Assembly (NCBI RefSeq): GCF_023218075.1
Contig: NZ_JALPTB010000019.1
Location: forward strand, 1-64,000
Length of the DNA stretch: 64,000 bases
Direction: 5' to 3'
Source of the DNA: Rhodococcus sp. HM1
GTDB taxonomy: Bacteria > Actinomycetota > Actinomycetes > Mycobacteriales > Mycobacteriaceae
Shown here in pieces: positions 1-8,714 of this stretch. Positions within the stretch are counted from its first letter, which is position 1, and the number at the start of each line of letters is the position of its first letter. The translations under genes and the position numbers were made by a program. The notes beneath the pieces are model-generated. The model did no database searches, was not told the DNA's origin, and saw only the letters and a program-made list of their open reading frames with translations.

Positions 1-233
1 CCCCGGCACCCACGACGACACAGCCCCCGGCGCAACCCCCGGCCGCACCCTCGCAGCCGAGCGGTGCCGGTGTCGGCCAGGCCGCCGAAGGCATCGGCAA
101 CGGCGTCGGAGGGGCCGTCGAGGGCGTCGGCAACGGTCTCGGCGGAGTGGTCGAGGGCGTCGGCAACGGTCTCGGCGGGGTCGTCGAAGGCACCGGGAAC
201 GCGGTCGGCGGCCTGCTCGGCGGCGGAAACTGA
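1..233 (+). CDS. C-terminal tail of an unidentified protein (partial)
   Basis: The reading frame is open from the left edge to a TGA at 231-233. It encodes about 76 residues: a Pro/Thr/Gln-rich linker followed by a low-complexity tail of near-repeats of the form VEGVGNGLGG. The LuxR-type gene starts 8 bp downstream, so the two are probably in one operon. A Pro/Thr linker with a low-complexity end resembles the surface tails of the two membrane Hsp70-like proteins in this window. It also resembles Gly-rich proteins near mycobacterial iniR. No catalytic domain lies inside the window, so no function can be assigned. Confidence 0.6.
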   Translation, partial: PAPTTTQPPAQPPAAPSQPSGAGVGQAAEGIGNGVGGAVEGVGNGLGGVVEGVGNGLGGVVEGTGNAVGGLLGGGN

Positions 234-241
234 CAGCGCGG

Positions 242-2665
242 ATGAGTTCGCCCGCACTCCCCCGCGTGGTCGCGCACGCGCTGACCGCCGATCCGCCGCG
301 ACTACTGGTCGTCGGCGGCGCCCACACCGGGAAAACGAAGCTGCTCAACGAGATCCGGCAAACGCTTCCGCACATCGTGGTCGTCGACGACGCGCATCGC
401 CTGCCCGCAGACGAGATCCGGAACCTGGCCGATCGGATGATCCACGGGGATCACGGCATCGTCGTCGCCACGGAGCCGCGGCCCCACCGCGCGGAGATGC
501 TGCAGCTGATGAGCACGGGTGCCGCGCACGCGTGCACCGTTGCGCTGCGGCCGCTCACCATTGAGGAAGCATTGCACCGGGCAACGGCCTTCGGGATCTC
601 CGATCCGACGCTCGTACGCGCGGTCCTGTCCTTCACCGGCGGCGCGCGCGACCTCGCGGACGCAGCGTTCGCCGCAGTGCGGGAGGGCGCGGATCCGCGA
701 TCCGCTGCCGTGGACCGGGTGCGCACCCGGCTCGCCGGCAATCCCGGTCTCGCCGGAGCGCTGGCGCTGGTCGAGTTGGGCGGAGCCCCCGATCCTGCCG
801 AACTCACCGCCGCGCTCGGCATAGATGCCGATCTCGCCCACGACCTGGCCGACGCCGCACACGCGAGCGGCCTCCTCACGACCGGTGGCGACGAACTGGT
901 CCCGGCCGCCTCAGGTGTTCCCGCCGCGTCGCTGGGCCCGCACGGATTCCGGACCGTCGCCCAGGGACTGCTGTCGTGCCGCGTCGACCGCGACCTGCTG
1001 ACCGTCCCGGTCGCGTCGCGTCTCGCAGCAGCCGGACTTACCGACCCTCGGCTCGCCGATTACCTTGCAGCCCAAGCCGACTCGTCGAATCCGGCGGAGG
1101 CATCCGACCTGTACGCCGCGGCGGTGCGCGCCGGTGCCGACGCGGCGGACCTGGCACTGCGGCGCGCCGAAGTCGCCGCTGCGACCGGCGACCGGTCAAC
1201 CGCCGCCGCCCTGACCGACGAGATTCTGGAACGCGCCGACTCCCTCTCCCCGGCAGATCTGGCCACTGCCGTCCGGATCGCCGCGACCGTCGCGGCCGGT
1301 GACGGCATGCTCGGCCGCAGCGCGGACCTGTACGAGTGGCTCGGCCCGGACCGGGCCGGGGCCGATGCGCCGATCGGGGCGGCGGTGCTGCTCGCCGCCG
1401 GCCGTCCCGAGGCCGCGATGCGCATGCTCGAGACCTCTGCCGCCGTCGCGCCCACGTCCTCGGCGGCCGCCGCGCGACTGCTCGCCGAGGGCCTGCGCGA
1501 ATCGATCGGCGGTGACGGACGGGTCGCGATGAACGCACTCACCCGCGCGCTGTCGATGCGCGGGACGGCCCGCACCGTCGTGCAACCGGACACCGTGGAG
1601 GCGATCACGGCGCTGCTGTGCCTGCACTCCGGCGAGCTGACGCACGCGACGAACGTGCTGGCCCGGCACACCACGCTCACGGTCCGGCACGAACTGCTGG
1701 CGGCGTGGGCAGCTCTGCTCGGCGGCGACCTGTCCGCAGCGTCCGCCGCGGCCGACGACCTGTCCGGCCGCGCGGTTCTCCAGCGCGACCGGCTGTTCCT
1801 GCACGGCCTACGGGTCGGTGCCGCCCGGCGCAGCGGCGACTCCGGGCGCCTGCACGCCGAATGGGAGGCCGCGCAGGGCGTCGTCGCGGAGTACTCCGTC
1901 GACCTGCTGAGCCTGCTTCCCCTCGGCGAACTGTGGCTGGCCGCCGTCCGGGTCGGCGACGCACCGCGCATCTCACACCTGGTCGCGCAGGCCCGGGATC
2001 TGCTCACCGCGCTCGGCGAGCCCCCGCTGTGGGGTGCGGCGCTGCACTGGTACGGGGTGCAGGCGGCGATCGCGGCGGAGCGGCCGGACGAACTGCTGCC
2101 GCACGCCCGCGCCCTGGCGGTCGCCGCCGAGTCCACCGCGTACGCCGCCGCGCTGGCGCGGGCCGGGCAGGCATGGCTGCGGCTTCTGCAGAACGACGTC
2201 GACCCCACCCGGGTGCGGACCGCCGCCGAATCGCTCGCGGCGATCGGACTGCCCTGGGACGGCGCACGGCTGGCCGGCGAGGCCGCGCTGCGGGCCGGCG
2301 ACACCGCCGCGGCGACCGGATTGCTGCAGGTGGCGCGCGCGTTACGGCATCCGGCGACGACGACCGCCGATCCCGCCGCGACGTCCGCCGACACGGTGTC
2401 GCCGACGACCGGACCGTTGTCCGACCGCGAAGCACAGGTCGCCGACCTCGTGGTTTCCGGCCTGACCTATCGCGAGGTCGGTGCACGGCTGTACATTTCC
2501 GGCAAGACCGTCGAACATCATGTGGCCAGGATCCGGCGCCGACTCGGTGCCGGTTCCCGCTCGGAGCTGATCTCCATGCTCCGGGCGATGGGGCACGGGG
2601 GCGACGGTCGCATTAGTACGAGTAGTAGCAGTGAGAAGAAGGGGGGAACTTCGGCATGTCCGTAG
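242..2665 (+). CDS. LuxR-family regulator with N-terminal P-loop ATPase (IniR/Rv0339c-like)
   Basis: This 807-residue cytoplasmic regulator has a nucleotide-binding N-terminus and a DNA-binding C-terminus. A P-loop (GGAHTGKT, residues 25-32) and a Walker-B-like VVVDDAH (about 46-52) are followed by a long helical, Ala/Leu-rich region of the TPR-like kind seen in large ATP-dependent LuxR regulators. A LuxR helix-turn-helix lies at about 726-785 (LSDREAQVADLV, then GKTVEHHVARIRRRLG). The ATG at 242 follows the previous stop by 8 bp. The end overlaps the next start by 10 bp, so the genes are translationally coupled. The size, the domain order and the position upstream of an etfD-like gene match mycobacterial Rv0339c (IniR), which controls a cell-wall-stress operon. 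That orthology is inferred from synteny. Confidence 0.85.
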   Translation: MSSPALPRVVAHALTADPPRLLVVGGAHTGKTKLLNEIRQTLPHIVVVDDAHRLPADEIRNLADRMIHGDHGIVVATEPRPHRAEMLQLMSTGAAHACTVALRPLTIEEALHRATAFGISDPTLVRAVLSFTGGARDLADAAFAAVREGADPRSAAVDRVRTRLAGNPGLAGALALVELGGAPDPAELTAALGIDADLAHDLADAAHASGLLTTGGDELVPAASGVPAASLGPHGFRTVAQGLLSCRVDRDLLTVPVASRLAAAGLTDPRLADYLAAQADSSNPAEASDLYAAAVRAGADAADLALRRAEVAAATGDRSTAAALTDEILERADSLSPADLATAVRIAATVAAGDGMLGRSADLYEWLGPDRAGADAPIGAAVLLAAGRPEAAMRMLETSAAVAPTSSAAAARLLAEGLRESIGGDGRVAMNALTRALSMRGTARTVVQPDTVEAITALLCLHSGELTHATNVLARHTTLTVRHELLAAWAALLGGDLSAASAAADDLSGRAVLQRDRLFLHGLRVGAARRSGDSGRLHAEWEAAQGVVAEYSVDLLSLLPLGELWLAAVRVGDAPRISHLVAQARDLLTALGEPPLWGAALHWYGVQAAIAAERPDELLPHARALAVAAESTAYAAALARAGQAWLRLLQNDVDPTRVRTAAESLAAIGLPWDGARLAGEAALRAGDTAAATGLLQVARALRHPATTTADPAATSADTVSPTTGPLSDREAQVADLVVSGLTYREVGARLYISGKTVEHHVARIRRRLGAGSRSELISMLRAMGHGGDGRISTSSSSEKKGGTSACP

Positions 2666-4269
2666 GCGTCGGCCTGCGCGTGGGCACCACCGTTTCATCG
2701 GTTGCCGTGACCTCCGCCGTCCCCGGTCAGCCGGGTCCCGCACCGATCGAACGTCGCAGTGCAGTGCACCTGCACCAGGACGGTACCGCGACCCTCGGCG
2801 AGATCGACCCGGTTCTCGATCAAGGGGCCAGTTCCTTCACCCACTTCCTGGAACACGTCGGCAACCAGGCCGGCATCCGCGCCGCGGACGGATCGCTGTC
2901 CCGCGCCGAGGACCTGGTGGCGACCGCGATGGAATGCCTGCTGGCCGATGCCGCGCCGCTGATCGGCGACCGCGAGTACACCGTCGTCGCGACCCATCCG
3001 ACGGACTGGGCACCCTCGACCATCGCGGTGCTGCGCAACGCCCTCGACTACGTCGGCCTGCGGCACGTGTCGCTCGTGTCCGACGCCGAGGCCGCCGCGG
3101 CCTGGTTCGAATCCCAGGTGTCGCGTCAGACCGGCCGTCTCGTCGCGGTCTATCACATCGACGACCACGGTTCGACTGTCACGCTGGTCCGTGCCGGTAT
3201 CGCCGCGGGCAAGCCCGTCCGGTTCGGGATCGCCGACGCACCGCCCGTCACGAAGCAGCTGTCGACGGCACTGGCCGGCTTCGGATGGCAGATGGCGAAC
3301 CTCGATGCCGTCGTCGTCACCACCGACGAGAACGTGGACACCGCCGCAGCACAGCTCGTCGCGCAGTCCGTCAAGGCCGGGCTGGGAACGAGGTGCGCGC
3401 TCGCGCCGGATCCGCACCAGACGATGGTGCGCGGCGCCGCGCTCGCGGCCGCGGCCGGTTCCGTCGAATACCTCGGCTCGACGCAGATCATCCCGACGAC
3501 CCGCACGAGTCTGCCGCGCAAGCAGACTCCGCAGGGCAACGGGTCCGCTCCGCGGCTCGTCGATCCCGACGCCACCACGGTGATCCCGAAGGTCGCGCCC
3601 CGCGAGCCGCACCGCGCGATGCCGACCGCGCAGCCTCCGAAGACCGATCGGACCACCGCGTCGACGGCCCGCGCGGGCGACGTGGCGACGATCGCGCCGG
3701 ACGAGGACTCGACCGCACGGCGTCCCTCGCCGATCCTGCTGGCCATCTGCGCCGCGGCGGTCGTGCTGCTGGCCGTGGTGGGTGTGCTCGTGCTGACGCA
3801 GCGTGACTCGGCCGCCGAGACCAATACATCGGTGGCCGACCAACGTGTGACCGCGACCATTCCGGAACTGCAGTCGCCGCGTCCCACGCCGGCGAAGACC
3901 AGCACCACGACGACCACCACGAGTGCGCCGCCGACGTCCTCCGAAGCGGAGAGCACGACCACCGAGCCGGCCGCACCCGTGGTGGCCCCGGTCGACGACT
4001 CGACGGCCACGGCGGAACCGGCGGAGACCACGACCTCGCGTCAGGCGGAAGCGGTCACCACCACCACGGTGCCGCAGACCACGACCACCAGACCGGCCCC
4101 GGGTTGGCAGACCACCGAGGAGAAGCCCACGCGGAGCCGGGACCGGGACACCCCGACCCCGACCACCACGAGGCAGACCCCGACACCGACCACTACCCAG
4201 AGCGAGCCAGGGGGATCGCCGGGTTCGGGTCCGGGTTCTCCCTCAACTCCCCCCGGGAACGATTCCTAA
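2656..4269 (+). CDS. Membrane-anchored Hsp70-family (actin-like ATPase) protein
   Basis: The 537-residue protein has an N-terminal Hsp70/actin-like nucleotide-binding fold (about 1-280). It includes a phosphate-1-like start (GLRVGTTVSSVAV) and a glycine-rich MVRGAALAAAAG near the end of the fold. A disordered linker, one transmembrane segment (about 359-381, PILLAICAAAVVLLAVVGVL) and a Thr/Pro-rich extracytoplasmic tail with many TTT and PTP runs follow. The Hsp70 substrate-binding domain is absent, so this is not a chaperone of the DnaK type. An AAGGGGGG ribosome site lies before the ATG. The gene overlaps the LuxR gene by 10 bp and belongs to its operon. A paralogue with the same design lies at 44437-45891. 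The role is unknown; a transmembrane sensor or envelope-associated ATPase is a reasonable inference. Confidence 0.8.
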   Translation: MSVGVGLRVGTTVSSVAVTSAVPGQPGPAPIERRSAVHLHQDGTATLGEIDPVLDQGASSFTHFLEHVGNQAGIRAADGSLSRAEDLVATAMECLLADAAPLIGDREYTVVATHPTDWAPSTIAVLRNALDYVGLRHVSLVSDAEAAAAWFESQVSRQTGRLVAVYHIDDHGSTVTLVRAGIAAGKPVRFGIADAPPVTKQLSTALAGFGWQMANLDAVVVTTDENVDTAAAQLVAQSVKAGLGTRCALAPDPHQTMVRGAALAAAAGSVEYLGSTQIIPTTRTSLPRKQTPQGNGSAPRLVDPDATTVIPKVAPREPHRAMPTAQPPKTDRTTASTARAGDVATIAPDEDSTARRPSPILLAICAAAVVLLAVVGVLVLTQRDSAAETNTSVADQRVTATIPELQSPRPTPAKTSTTTTTTSAPPTSSEAESTTTEPAAPVVAPVDDSTATAEPAETTTSRQAEAVTTTTVPQTTTTRPAPGWQTTEEKPTRSRDRDTPTPTTTRQTPTPTTTQSEPGGSPGSGPGSPSTPPGNDS

Positions 4270-4335
4270 CCGAACCGCTCCCGTAGGCTGTTTCCGATCG
4301 TCGTAACCGCACATCGATCACAACGAAGGGCTTTC

Positions 4336-5652
4336 ATGCGTCTCTCGCCGGCGTCGCGCGCCGCTGCACGTACCACTGCTCGCCGGCTGGCTGTCGCTGC
4401 CGCGTCGGCGCTGCTGCTGGTCGGTCCGTTCACTGCGACCGCTCAGGCGGACCCCGCGGACGAGCTTCCGGCCGAGTTGATCGAGGCGGTCCAGCGCGAT
4501 CTGCAGATGTCTCCCGAGGAGTACCTCGAGCGGTCGGCCCGGGCGCAGGAACTCGGCGAGTACGCCCGTGGTTTCCGGTCCGAGCGTCCCGCGGACTTCG
4601 CGGGCGCGTGGATCAACCGCGATGGCGAGCCGGTCGTCGCGGTCACGAACTCCGATGCGGCCCGCAAGGCCGAGAGCGACGGCTACACCGCGACGGTCGC
4701 GCCGGTGTCCGCAGACGGTCTCGAGTCGGCGCTCGCCGAACTGAACCGCTGGGTCGCGGCCCTGCCGCGCGACGTGGCCGGTGTCGTGCAGTCCACCTCG
4801 ATCGACGTGCTCAACAACCAGCTCGTCGTCGACGTCGTGAACACCCCGATCGGCCGTGCACTGAATCTCCCGTCGCTCATCGCGAACGTGCAGGTGCAGC
4901 TGACGCCGGGCCTGCCGCCGAACGATCCGGCGCCGCTCGGTGGCGACACCTACATCACCGCGGACGGCGACGTGCGTTCCACGCCGCTCGATCGCATCGG
5001 CATCTGCTCGTTCGGGTTCAACGCGGTCGATTCCAACGGTGACGCGGTGAACGTCACCGCCGGCCACTGCGACGCGGTCGCCCGCCCGCAGGGTGGTTCC
5101 GCGGTGTACCTGCCGAACCGCGAGAACATCGACGAGAGCACCCGTATCGGGGCGTTCACCCGTTCGTCGGTCGGCACCGACAGCCCCCTCGACTACGGGA
5201 TCATCGGCTTCAACAAGGCCGGTGTCGACGCCGGGCTGAACCGGCCGGTGGTGCGCGGCGGCAACGGTTCGACGCTGACGGTCACCGGCACAGCGGTTCC
5301 GGTCGTCGGGGCCCCGGTGTGCAAGTCCGGCCAGTCGTCGTACTTCACGTGCGGAATCGTCTCTGCCGACCGCATCGAGACCCAGCTGGTCTACCCCGAC
5401 GGGGACAGCACCACGATCCGCGGCTTCGCGACAACGGTGTGCACCCTCTCCGGTGACAGCGGCGGTGCGATCGTCACCGGCACCCTCGCGCTCGGCGTCA
5501 TCAGCGGTTCGAACAGCGCCGGGGCCCCCGACTGCGTGGAGGCGAACCTGGTGCTCGCCCCGAACGGCGGCACGTCCAGCCTGGGCATTCCGATTCGTGA
5601 CATCGAGAACGCGACGGGCACGCGGGTTCGAACCGCGAGCGAACCTGCCTGA
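4336..5652 (+). CDS. Secreted S1-family serine protease with prodomain
   Basis: The 438-residue protein begins with a signal peptide (Arg-rich n-region, a hydrophobic stretch ending TATAQA). A propeptide of about 190 residues resembling the alpha-lytic-protease prodomain follows (PAELIEAVQRDLQMSPEEYL), and then a chymotrypsin-fold catalytic domain. The triad is visible: His in TAGHCD (about residue 244), Asp in DYGII (about 286) and Ser in GDSGGAI (about 375). Cys pairs such as GICSFGF with GHCD, and CKSG with FTCG, fit conserved disulphides. GAAGG 7 bp before the ATG sets the start. A paralogue follows directly at 5817-7109. The substrate is unknown. Confidence 0.88.
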   Translation: MRLSPASRAAARTTARRLAVAAASALLLVGPFTATAQADPADELPAELIEAVQRDLQMSPEEYLERSARAQELGEYARGFRSERPADFAGAWINRDGEPVVAVTNSDAARKAESDGYTATVAPVSADGLESALAELNRWVAALPRDVAGVVQSTSIDVLNNQLVVDVVNTPIGRALNLPSLIANVQVQLTPGLPPNDPAPLGGDTYITADGDVRSTPLDRIGICSFGFNAVDSNGDAVNVTAGHCDAVARPQGGSAVYLPNRENIDESTRIGAFTRSSVGTDSPLDYGIIGFNKAGVDAGLNRPVVRGGNGSTLTVTGTAVPVVGAPVCKSGQSSYFTCGIVSADRIETQLVYPDGDSTTIRGFATTVCTLSGDSGGAIVTGTLALGVISGSNSAGAPDCVEANLVLAPNGGTSSLGIPIRDIENATGTRVRTASEPA

Positions 5653-5699
5653 CCCGCCGCCCTCCAGCCCGCTTCACCCCATATGATCTGACGCATCGA

Positions 5700-5729
5700 C
5701 CGCCGCCCCGCGTTCGGGACGGCGGCTTT
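5700..5729 (+). terminator. Hairpin terminator between the two protease genes
   Basis: A ten-base arm CCGCCGCCCC (5700-5709) pairs with GGGACGGCGG (5716-5725), with one mismatch, around a six-base loop. A short CTTTG follows. It lies 47 bp after the first protease stop, which suggests that the two proteases are mostly transcribed separately. Confidence 0.6.
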
Positions 5730-5816
5730 GCATAGAGCCAGACCAGACCGTGTAGACAGCAAGATCCCTGTAGTCGCCGAACCTGCACACGAGCAGGACC
5801 TATGAGGAAGGCATTC

Positions 5817-7109
5817 ATGCGACGCTCCTTCGCACGTCGGGCAGCGGTGATCGGTTCGGCAGCACTGTTGCTGCTCGGCCCCACCATTGCCTCGGCGCAG
5901 GCCGAACCGGCCGACAAGCCCGCCGACCTGCCCATCGAGCTGGTCGACGCGCTTGCGCGCGACCTCGGCATCAGCCCCGAGCGGTTCATCGCCGATGCCG
6001 ACCGCAGTCAGGAGCTCGCGCAGTTCGCGGCGACCGCCCGTGAGAAGTTCGCGGACGTGTTCGCCGGTGTCTGGCTCGACGAGCAGGGCACCCCGACGGT
6101 CGGCCTGGCCGACGGCGACGAGCACGACGCCGCGCGCGACGCCGCCGAGGACGAGGGATTCACCGTTCAGCCGGTCGAGCGCAGCGAAAACGAGCTGGAA
6201 AGCCTGTCGAAGCAACTGAACGACTGGCTCGACACCCAGCCGTCCGCGGTCGCCGATCTGGTGCGCGGCATCGCCATCGACCTCGTCCACAACGACGTCG
6301 TGGTGCGCGCCTCCGATGTCGCCGGCCTGCAGCTCCCCGACGCCCTTCAGGGCGCGCGTGTGCTGCTCGCCCCGGCCACCCTGGAACCGGAACTGCTGAA
6401 GCTCGAGCCGATCGCCGGACTGGCCTCGGCCGATGCGCTGTTCGGCGGCGACGCCTACGCCGCGTTCGGCGCCGGCACCGGCCTGCGCTGCTCGCTCGGA
6501 TTCAACGGTGTCGACGGCTCCGGCAGCCCGGTGAACATCACCGCAGGTCACTGCGACCCGAACCGTGCCCAGGCGGGCACGCAGTACGCGTCCGAGGTCT
6601 TCCAGGCCATCGGTGACGGACTCGGCCAGAAGATCGGCACGTTCGAGAGGACCAGCCTCGACCACCGCGACTACGCACTGATCCGCCCGACCGCCGAGGC
6701 TCGCGGCCGGTTCGAGAACAACGGCGTTCGCGTTCCGCTCGCGGCACCGCTCGCCGTCACCGGCACCGCCGAGCCCGTCGTCGGCGCACCCGTGTGCAAG
6801 TCCGGTGTCCGCACCGGGTACAGCTGCGGTGTCGTGACGGCCTCGAACCAGACCGTCGAGATCGGCCACCGGGTGCTCGACGGCGGCTTCTCCACCAACC
6901 TGTGCGCCCTGCAGGGCGACAGCGGCGGCACCCTGGTGACCGGCACCCTCGCCCTGGGCATCTCCAGCGCGTCGAACGTCGGCCAGTACCAGATGTGCGA
7001 GATCGCCGGCGTCGTCAGCGGCATCCTGGGCGAGAGCCCCGAGCTGTACGCGACCCCGATCTCCGCGATTCTCGCCGAGAACCCGGGTCTGAAGGTCCGC
7101 ACCTGGTAA
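5817..7109 (+). CDS. Secreted S1-family serine protease with prodomain (paralogue)
   Basis: The 430-residue protein has the same architecture as the preceding gene: signal peptide (about 1-27, ending ASAQA), a prodomain of about 190 residues (PIELVDALARDLGISPERFI) and an S1 catalytic domain. The triad is His in TAGHCD (about 245), Asp in DYALI (about 285) and Ser in GDSGGTL (about 369). I place the start at 5817 because AGGAAGG (5805-5811) sits 5 bp before it. An in-frame ATG at 5802 would add five residues but would place that ribosome site inside the gene. The pair looks like an old tandem duplication, since the two are clearly diverged. The target substrate cannot be read from sequence. 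Confidence 0.88.
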   Translation: MRRSFARRAAVIGSAALLLLGPTIASAQAEPADKPADLPIELVDALARDLGISPERFIADADRSQELAQFAATAREKFADVFAGVWLDEQGTPTVGLADGDEHDAARDAAEDEGFTVQPVERSENELESLSKQLNDWLDTQPSAVADLVRGIAIDLVHNDVVVRASDVAGLQLPDALQGARVLLAPATLEPELLKLEPIAGLASADALFGGDAYAAFGAGTGLRCSLGFNGVDGSGSPVNITAGHCDPNRAQAGTQYASEVFQAIGDGLGQKIGTFERTSLDHRDYALIRPTAEARGRFENNGVRVPLAAPLAVTGTAEPVVGAPVCKSGVRTGYSCGVVTASNQTVEIGHRVLDGGFSTNLCALQGDSGGTLVTGTLALGISSASNVGQYQMCEIAGVVSGILGESPELYATPISAILAENPGLKVRTW

Positions 7110-7124
7110 CAGGTCCACCCATCG

Positions 7125-7158
7125 AAAAGGCCGCCTCCCGGACGGGAGGCGGCCTTTT
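7125..7158. terminator. Bidirectional terminator between convergent genes
   Basis: A perfect 15-bp stem (7125-7139 with 7144-7158) has a four-base loop. It starts with AAAA and ends with TTTT, so it reads as a Rho-independent terminator on both strands. It lies between the second protease (+) and the MTB12-like lipoprotein (-). Confidence 0.9.
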
Positions 7159-7185
7159 CGGTTCTCGGGTACCGAGCGGGAGCGC

Positions 7186-7683
7186 TCAGGAGCAGACCGG
7201 CGAGGTCAGCTGCGCGAGGGAGACGAAACCGCAGGCATTGTCCTTCGACAGCTTCCACACGCCGTCATCGGCGACGAAGACGACGGTGCCCGGGTTCGGG
7301 TTGCCGCCGATGATCATGTCGATACCGGCGGTTGCGGTGCCGTCGCCGCCGTCGACCACATCAACGACGGTGATGACCGCGTCGTTCGCCTTCGCTGCGG
7401 CCGCCACCTGGTTGATGAGCTCCGGGTCCTGCTCGGCACCCTGAACGAGCGGAATCTTCTGCTCGAGCGGCACCGTCTCGTCGAAGGCCATCGCCAGGGA
7501 CGCGTTGAGCTCGGCGGCCGTCGGGACCGGCGGATACGCGGCAGCCTCGGTGGTGGCAGCGGTGGTGGTGGTGGTCGTCGAGGTGGCCGCCCCCTTGTCG
7601 TTGCTCTCGTCCGAGCCGCAGGCCGTCATCGTGAGTGCAGCGGCAAGTGCCGCGGTGGCGACAGTCGTCTTCCCAAACTTCAA
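7186..7683 (-). CDS. MTB12-like secreted lipoprotein
   Basis: The 165-residue protein has a lipoprotein signal peptide with lipobox LTMTAC (Cys at about 22), then a Ser/Thr-rich linker with a run of Thr. The compact domain begins YPPVPTAAELNASL and ends in a VFVADDGVWKLSKDNAC-type strand. The domain pattern (PVPTAAEL, then a charged helix, then FV-x(4)-WKLS) matches the low-molecular-weight antigen MTB12 family of mycolic-acid bacteria. The biochemical role of that family is not established. It is transcribed alone; the bidirectional terminator lies just after its stop. Cleavage before the lipobox Cys would tether it to the membrane. Confidence 0.78.
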   Translation of the reverse strand: MKFGKTTVATAALAAALTMTACGSDESNDKGAATSTTTTTTAATTEAAAYPPVPTAAELNASLAMAFDETVPLEQKIPLVQGAEQDPELINQVAAAAKANDAVITVVDVVDGGDGTATAGIDMIIGGNPNPGTVVFVADDGVWKLSKDNACGFVSLAQLTSPVCS

Positions 7684-7843
7684 GTTCTTGTTCCTTTGCT
7701 TCCTTCGGTTCGAATCCGACAGCCCTTTGTGGGCGATTCCCCCTTGCGAACCGGGGATCAGGATACCGGGGTCCGCCTGTCCCGACCGGGCGGGCGATAC
7801 ACGCCGAGCGAGACGTCGGCCACCTTCGCGCCGCCGGAATCGT

Positions 7844-7849
7844 TAGGAT
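7844..7849 (+). promoter_or_regulatory. Possible -10 element of the small-peptide gene
   Basis: TAGGAT matches the actinobacterial -10 hexamer. It would start a transcript near 7856, giving a leader of about 32 nt before the GTG of the 23-residue ORF. No convincing -35 was seen. Confidence 0.35.
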
Positions 7850-7887
7850 CCGTACTTTCCGTCACCAACGAAATTGAGGTACCACCA

Positions 7888-7959
7888 GTGCTGGGCGTAA
7901 TCGTCGATATCCTCGAGTACCTGATCCAGATCTTCTTGTACTCCGGCTCCGTCGGCTGA
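7888..7959 (+). CDS. Possible 23-residue hydrophobic peptide
   Basis: The GTG at 7888 has TTGAGGT 7 bp upstream. It opens a 23-codon ORF, M/V-LGVIVDILEYLIQIF-LYSGSVG, ending in TGA at 7957-7959. The middle is an amphipathic or membrane-like helix with acidic residues spaced along it and no signal peptide. A TAGGAT -10-like box lies upstream. An unusually strong Rho-independent terminator starts 20 bp after the stop, in the right orientation, and no other plus-strand gene needs it. Tiny helical envelope proteins exist in Corynebacteriales (for example the short porins of Corynebacterium), but I cannot assign this one. It could also be only a short transcribed RNA. Confidence 0.45.
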   Translation: MLGVIVDILEYLIQIFLYSGSVG

Positions 7960-7978
7960 CGGAATCGGTCCGGAAACG

Positions 7979-8021
7979 GGTTCGGCCCGGCACCGAGGGG
8001 TGCCGGGCCGAACCAGTTTTT
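7979..8021 (+). terminator. Strong Rho-independent terminator
   Basis: A perfect 16-bp stem (7979-7994 with 7999-8014) with a four-base loop is followed by AGTTTTT. It is oriented for plus-strand transcription and ends 10 bp before the end of the minus-strand gene at 8031. It is the best evidence that something on the plus strand between 7684 and 7978 is transcribed. Confidence 0.88.
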
Positions 8022-8030
8022 ACGACCGAA

Positions 8031-8714
8031 TCACGCGTAAGGCGTGGTTCCCGGAGGCGCCGCAAGGGTCTGCAGCAGGCCGATACCGGCGATGATCAGG
8101 GCCGGACCACCGACGACGATCGTGCCGATGACGCCACCGACTCCGGCGCCGAACGGAACGGACGCCAAACCAACCGGGCCACCGAGGAAACCGAGTCCGC
8201 CCACAACTGCGCCGATAATGGTGCCCGCCAGGCCGCCGACCGCGGTGGCGATTCCCAGCTGCGAGCTGAAGTTGTTCTGGGCCTTCAGGTTCTCGTCCGG
8301 CGACGCGACATCCTGCAGCTTGAGGCTGACCGGCGTCAGACCGAGAGCGACCTTGTCCTCGGGCGCAACCGGGGTGGCCTTGGACGGATCCGTGACCGGG
8401 GTCAGCGTGAGGGTCTTGCCGTCCTCGCTGATCTCCCGCTCGAACGGCAGCTGGAGGTCGCCGAGCTGGATCGCGAGCGGCAGGCTGACGACGGTGTTGC
8501 CGTCGGTGTCCTGGAGCTCGACGCTCTCACCGTCGCCCGAGACCTTGAAGGCACCCGCATCGATGACGGTGACGACGGAATCGCCCTCGGCCTTGACCTC
8601 GTAGTGGATCTCGTCCTGCGCAGCTTCGGCGGGCGCCGCGTACGAGGTACCCGCCGTGATCCCCATCGCCGCGATGGTCATGGTGGCCACCGCTGCAAGC
8701 TTCCTGAGCTTCAT
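8031..8714 (-). CDS. Exported protein of unknown function with glycine-rich hydrophobic C-terminus
   Basis: The 227-residue protein has a clear signal peptide (MKLRKLAAVATMTIAAMGIT, cleavage after about AAPA). A beta-rich soluble domain of about 110 residues follows (VVTVIDAGAFKVSGDGESVEL, FEREISEDGKTLTLTPV). The C-terminal third holds hydrophobic segments rich in Gly (GGLAGTIIGAVVGGLGFLGG, VGGVIGTIVVGGPALIIAG) that could insert into a membrane. The pattern fits exported proteins that I associate with Rhodococcus and Nocardia; I know no function for them. It is a single gene. A small palindrome CTTTGC-ACC-GCAAAG (8776-8790) lies about 60 bp upstream and may be regulatory. Confidence 0.75.
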   Translation of the reverse strand: MKLRKLAAVATMTIAAMGITAGTSYAAPAEAAQDEIHYEVKAEGDSVVTVIDAGAFKVSGDGESVELQDTDGNTVVSLPLAIQLGDLQLPFEREISEDGKTLTLTPVTDPSKATPVAPEDKVALGLTPVSLKLQDVASPDENLKAQNNFSSQLGIATAVGGLAGTIIGAVVGGLGFLGGPVGLASVPFGAGVGGVIGTIVVGGPALIIAGIGLLQTLAAPPGTTPYA

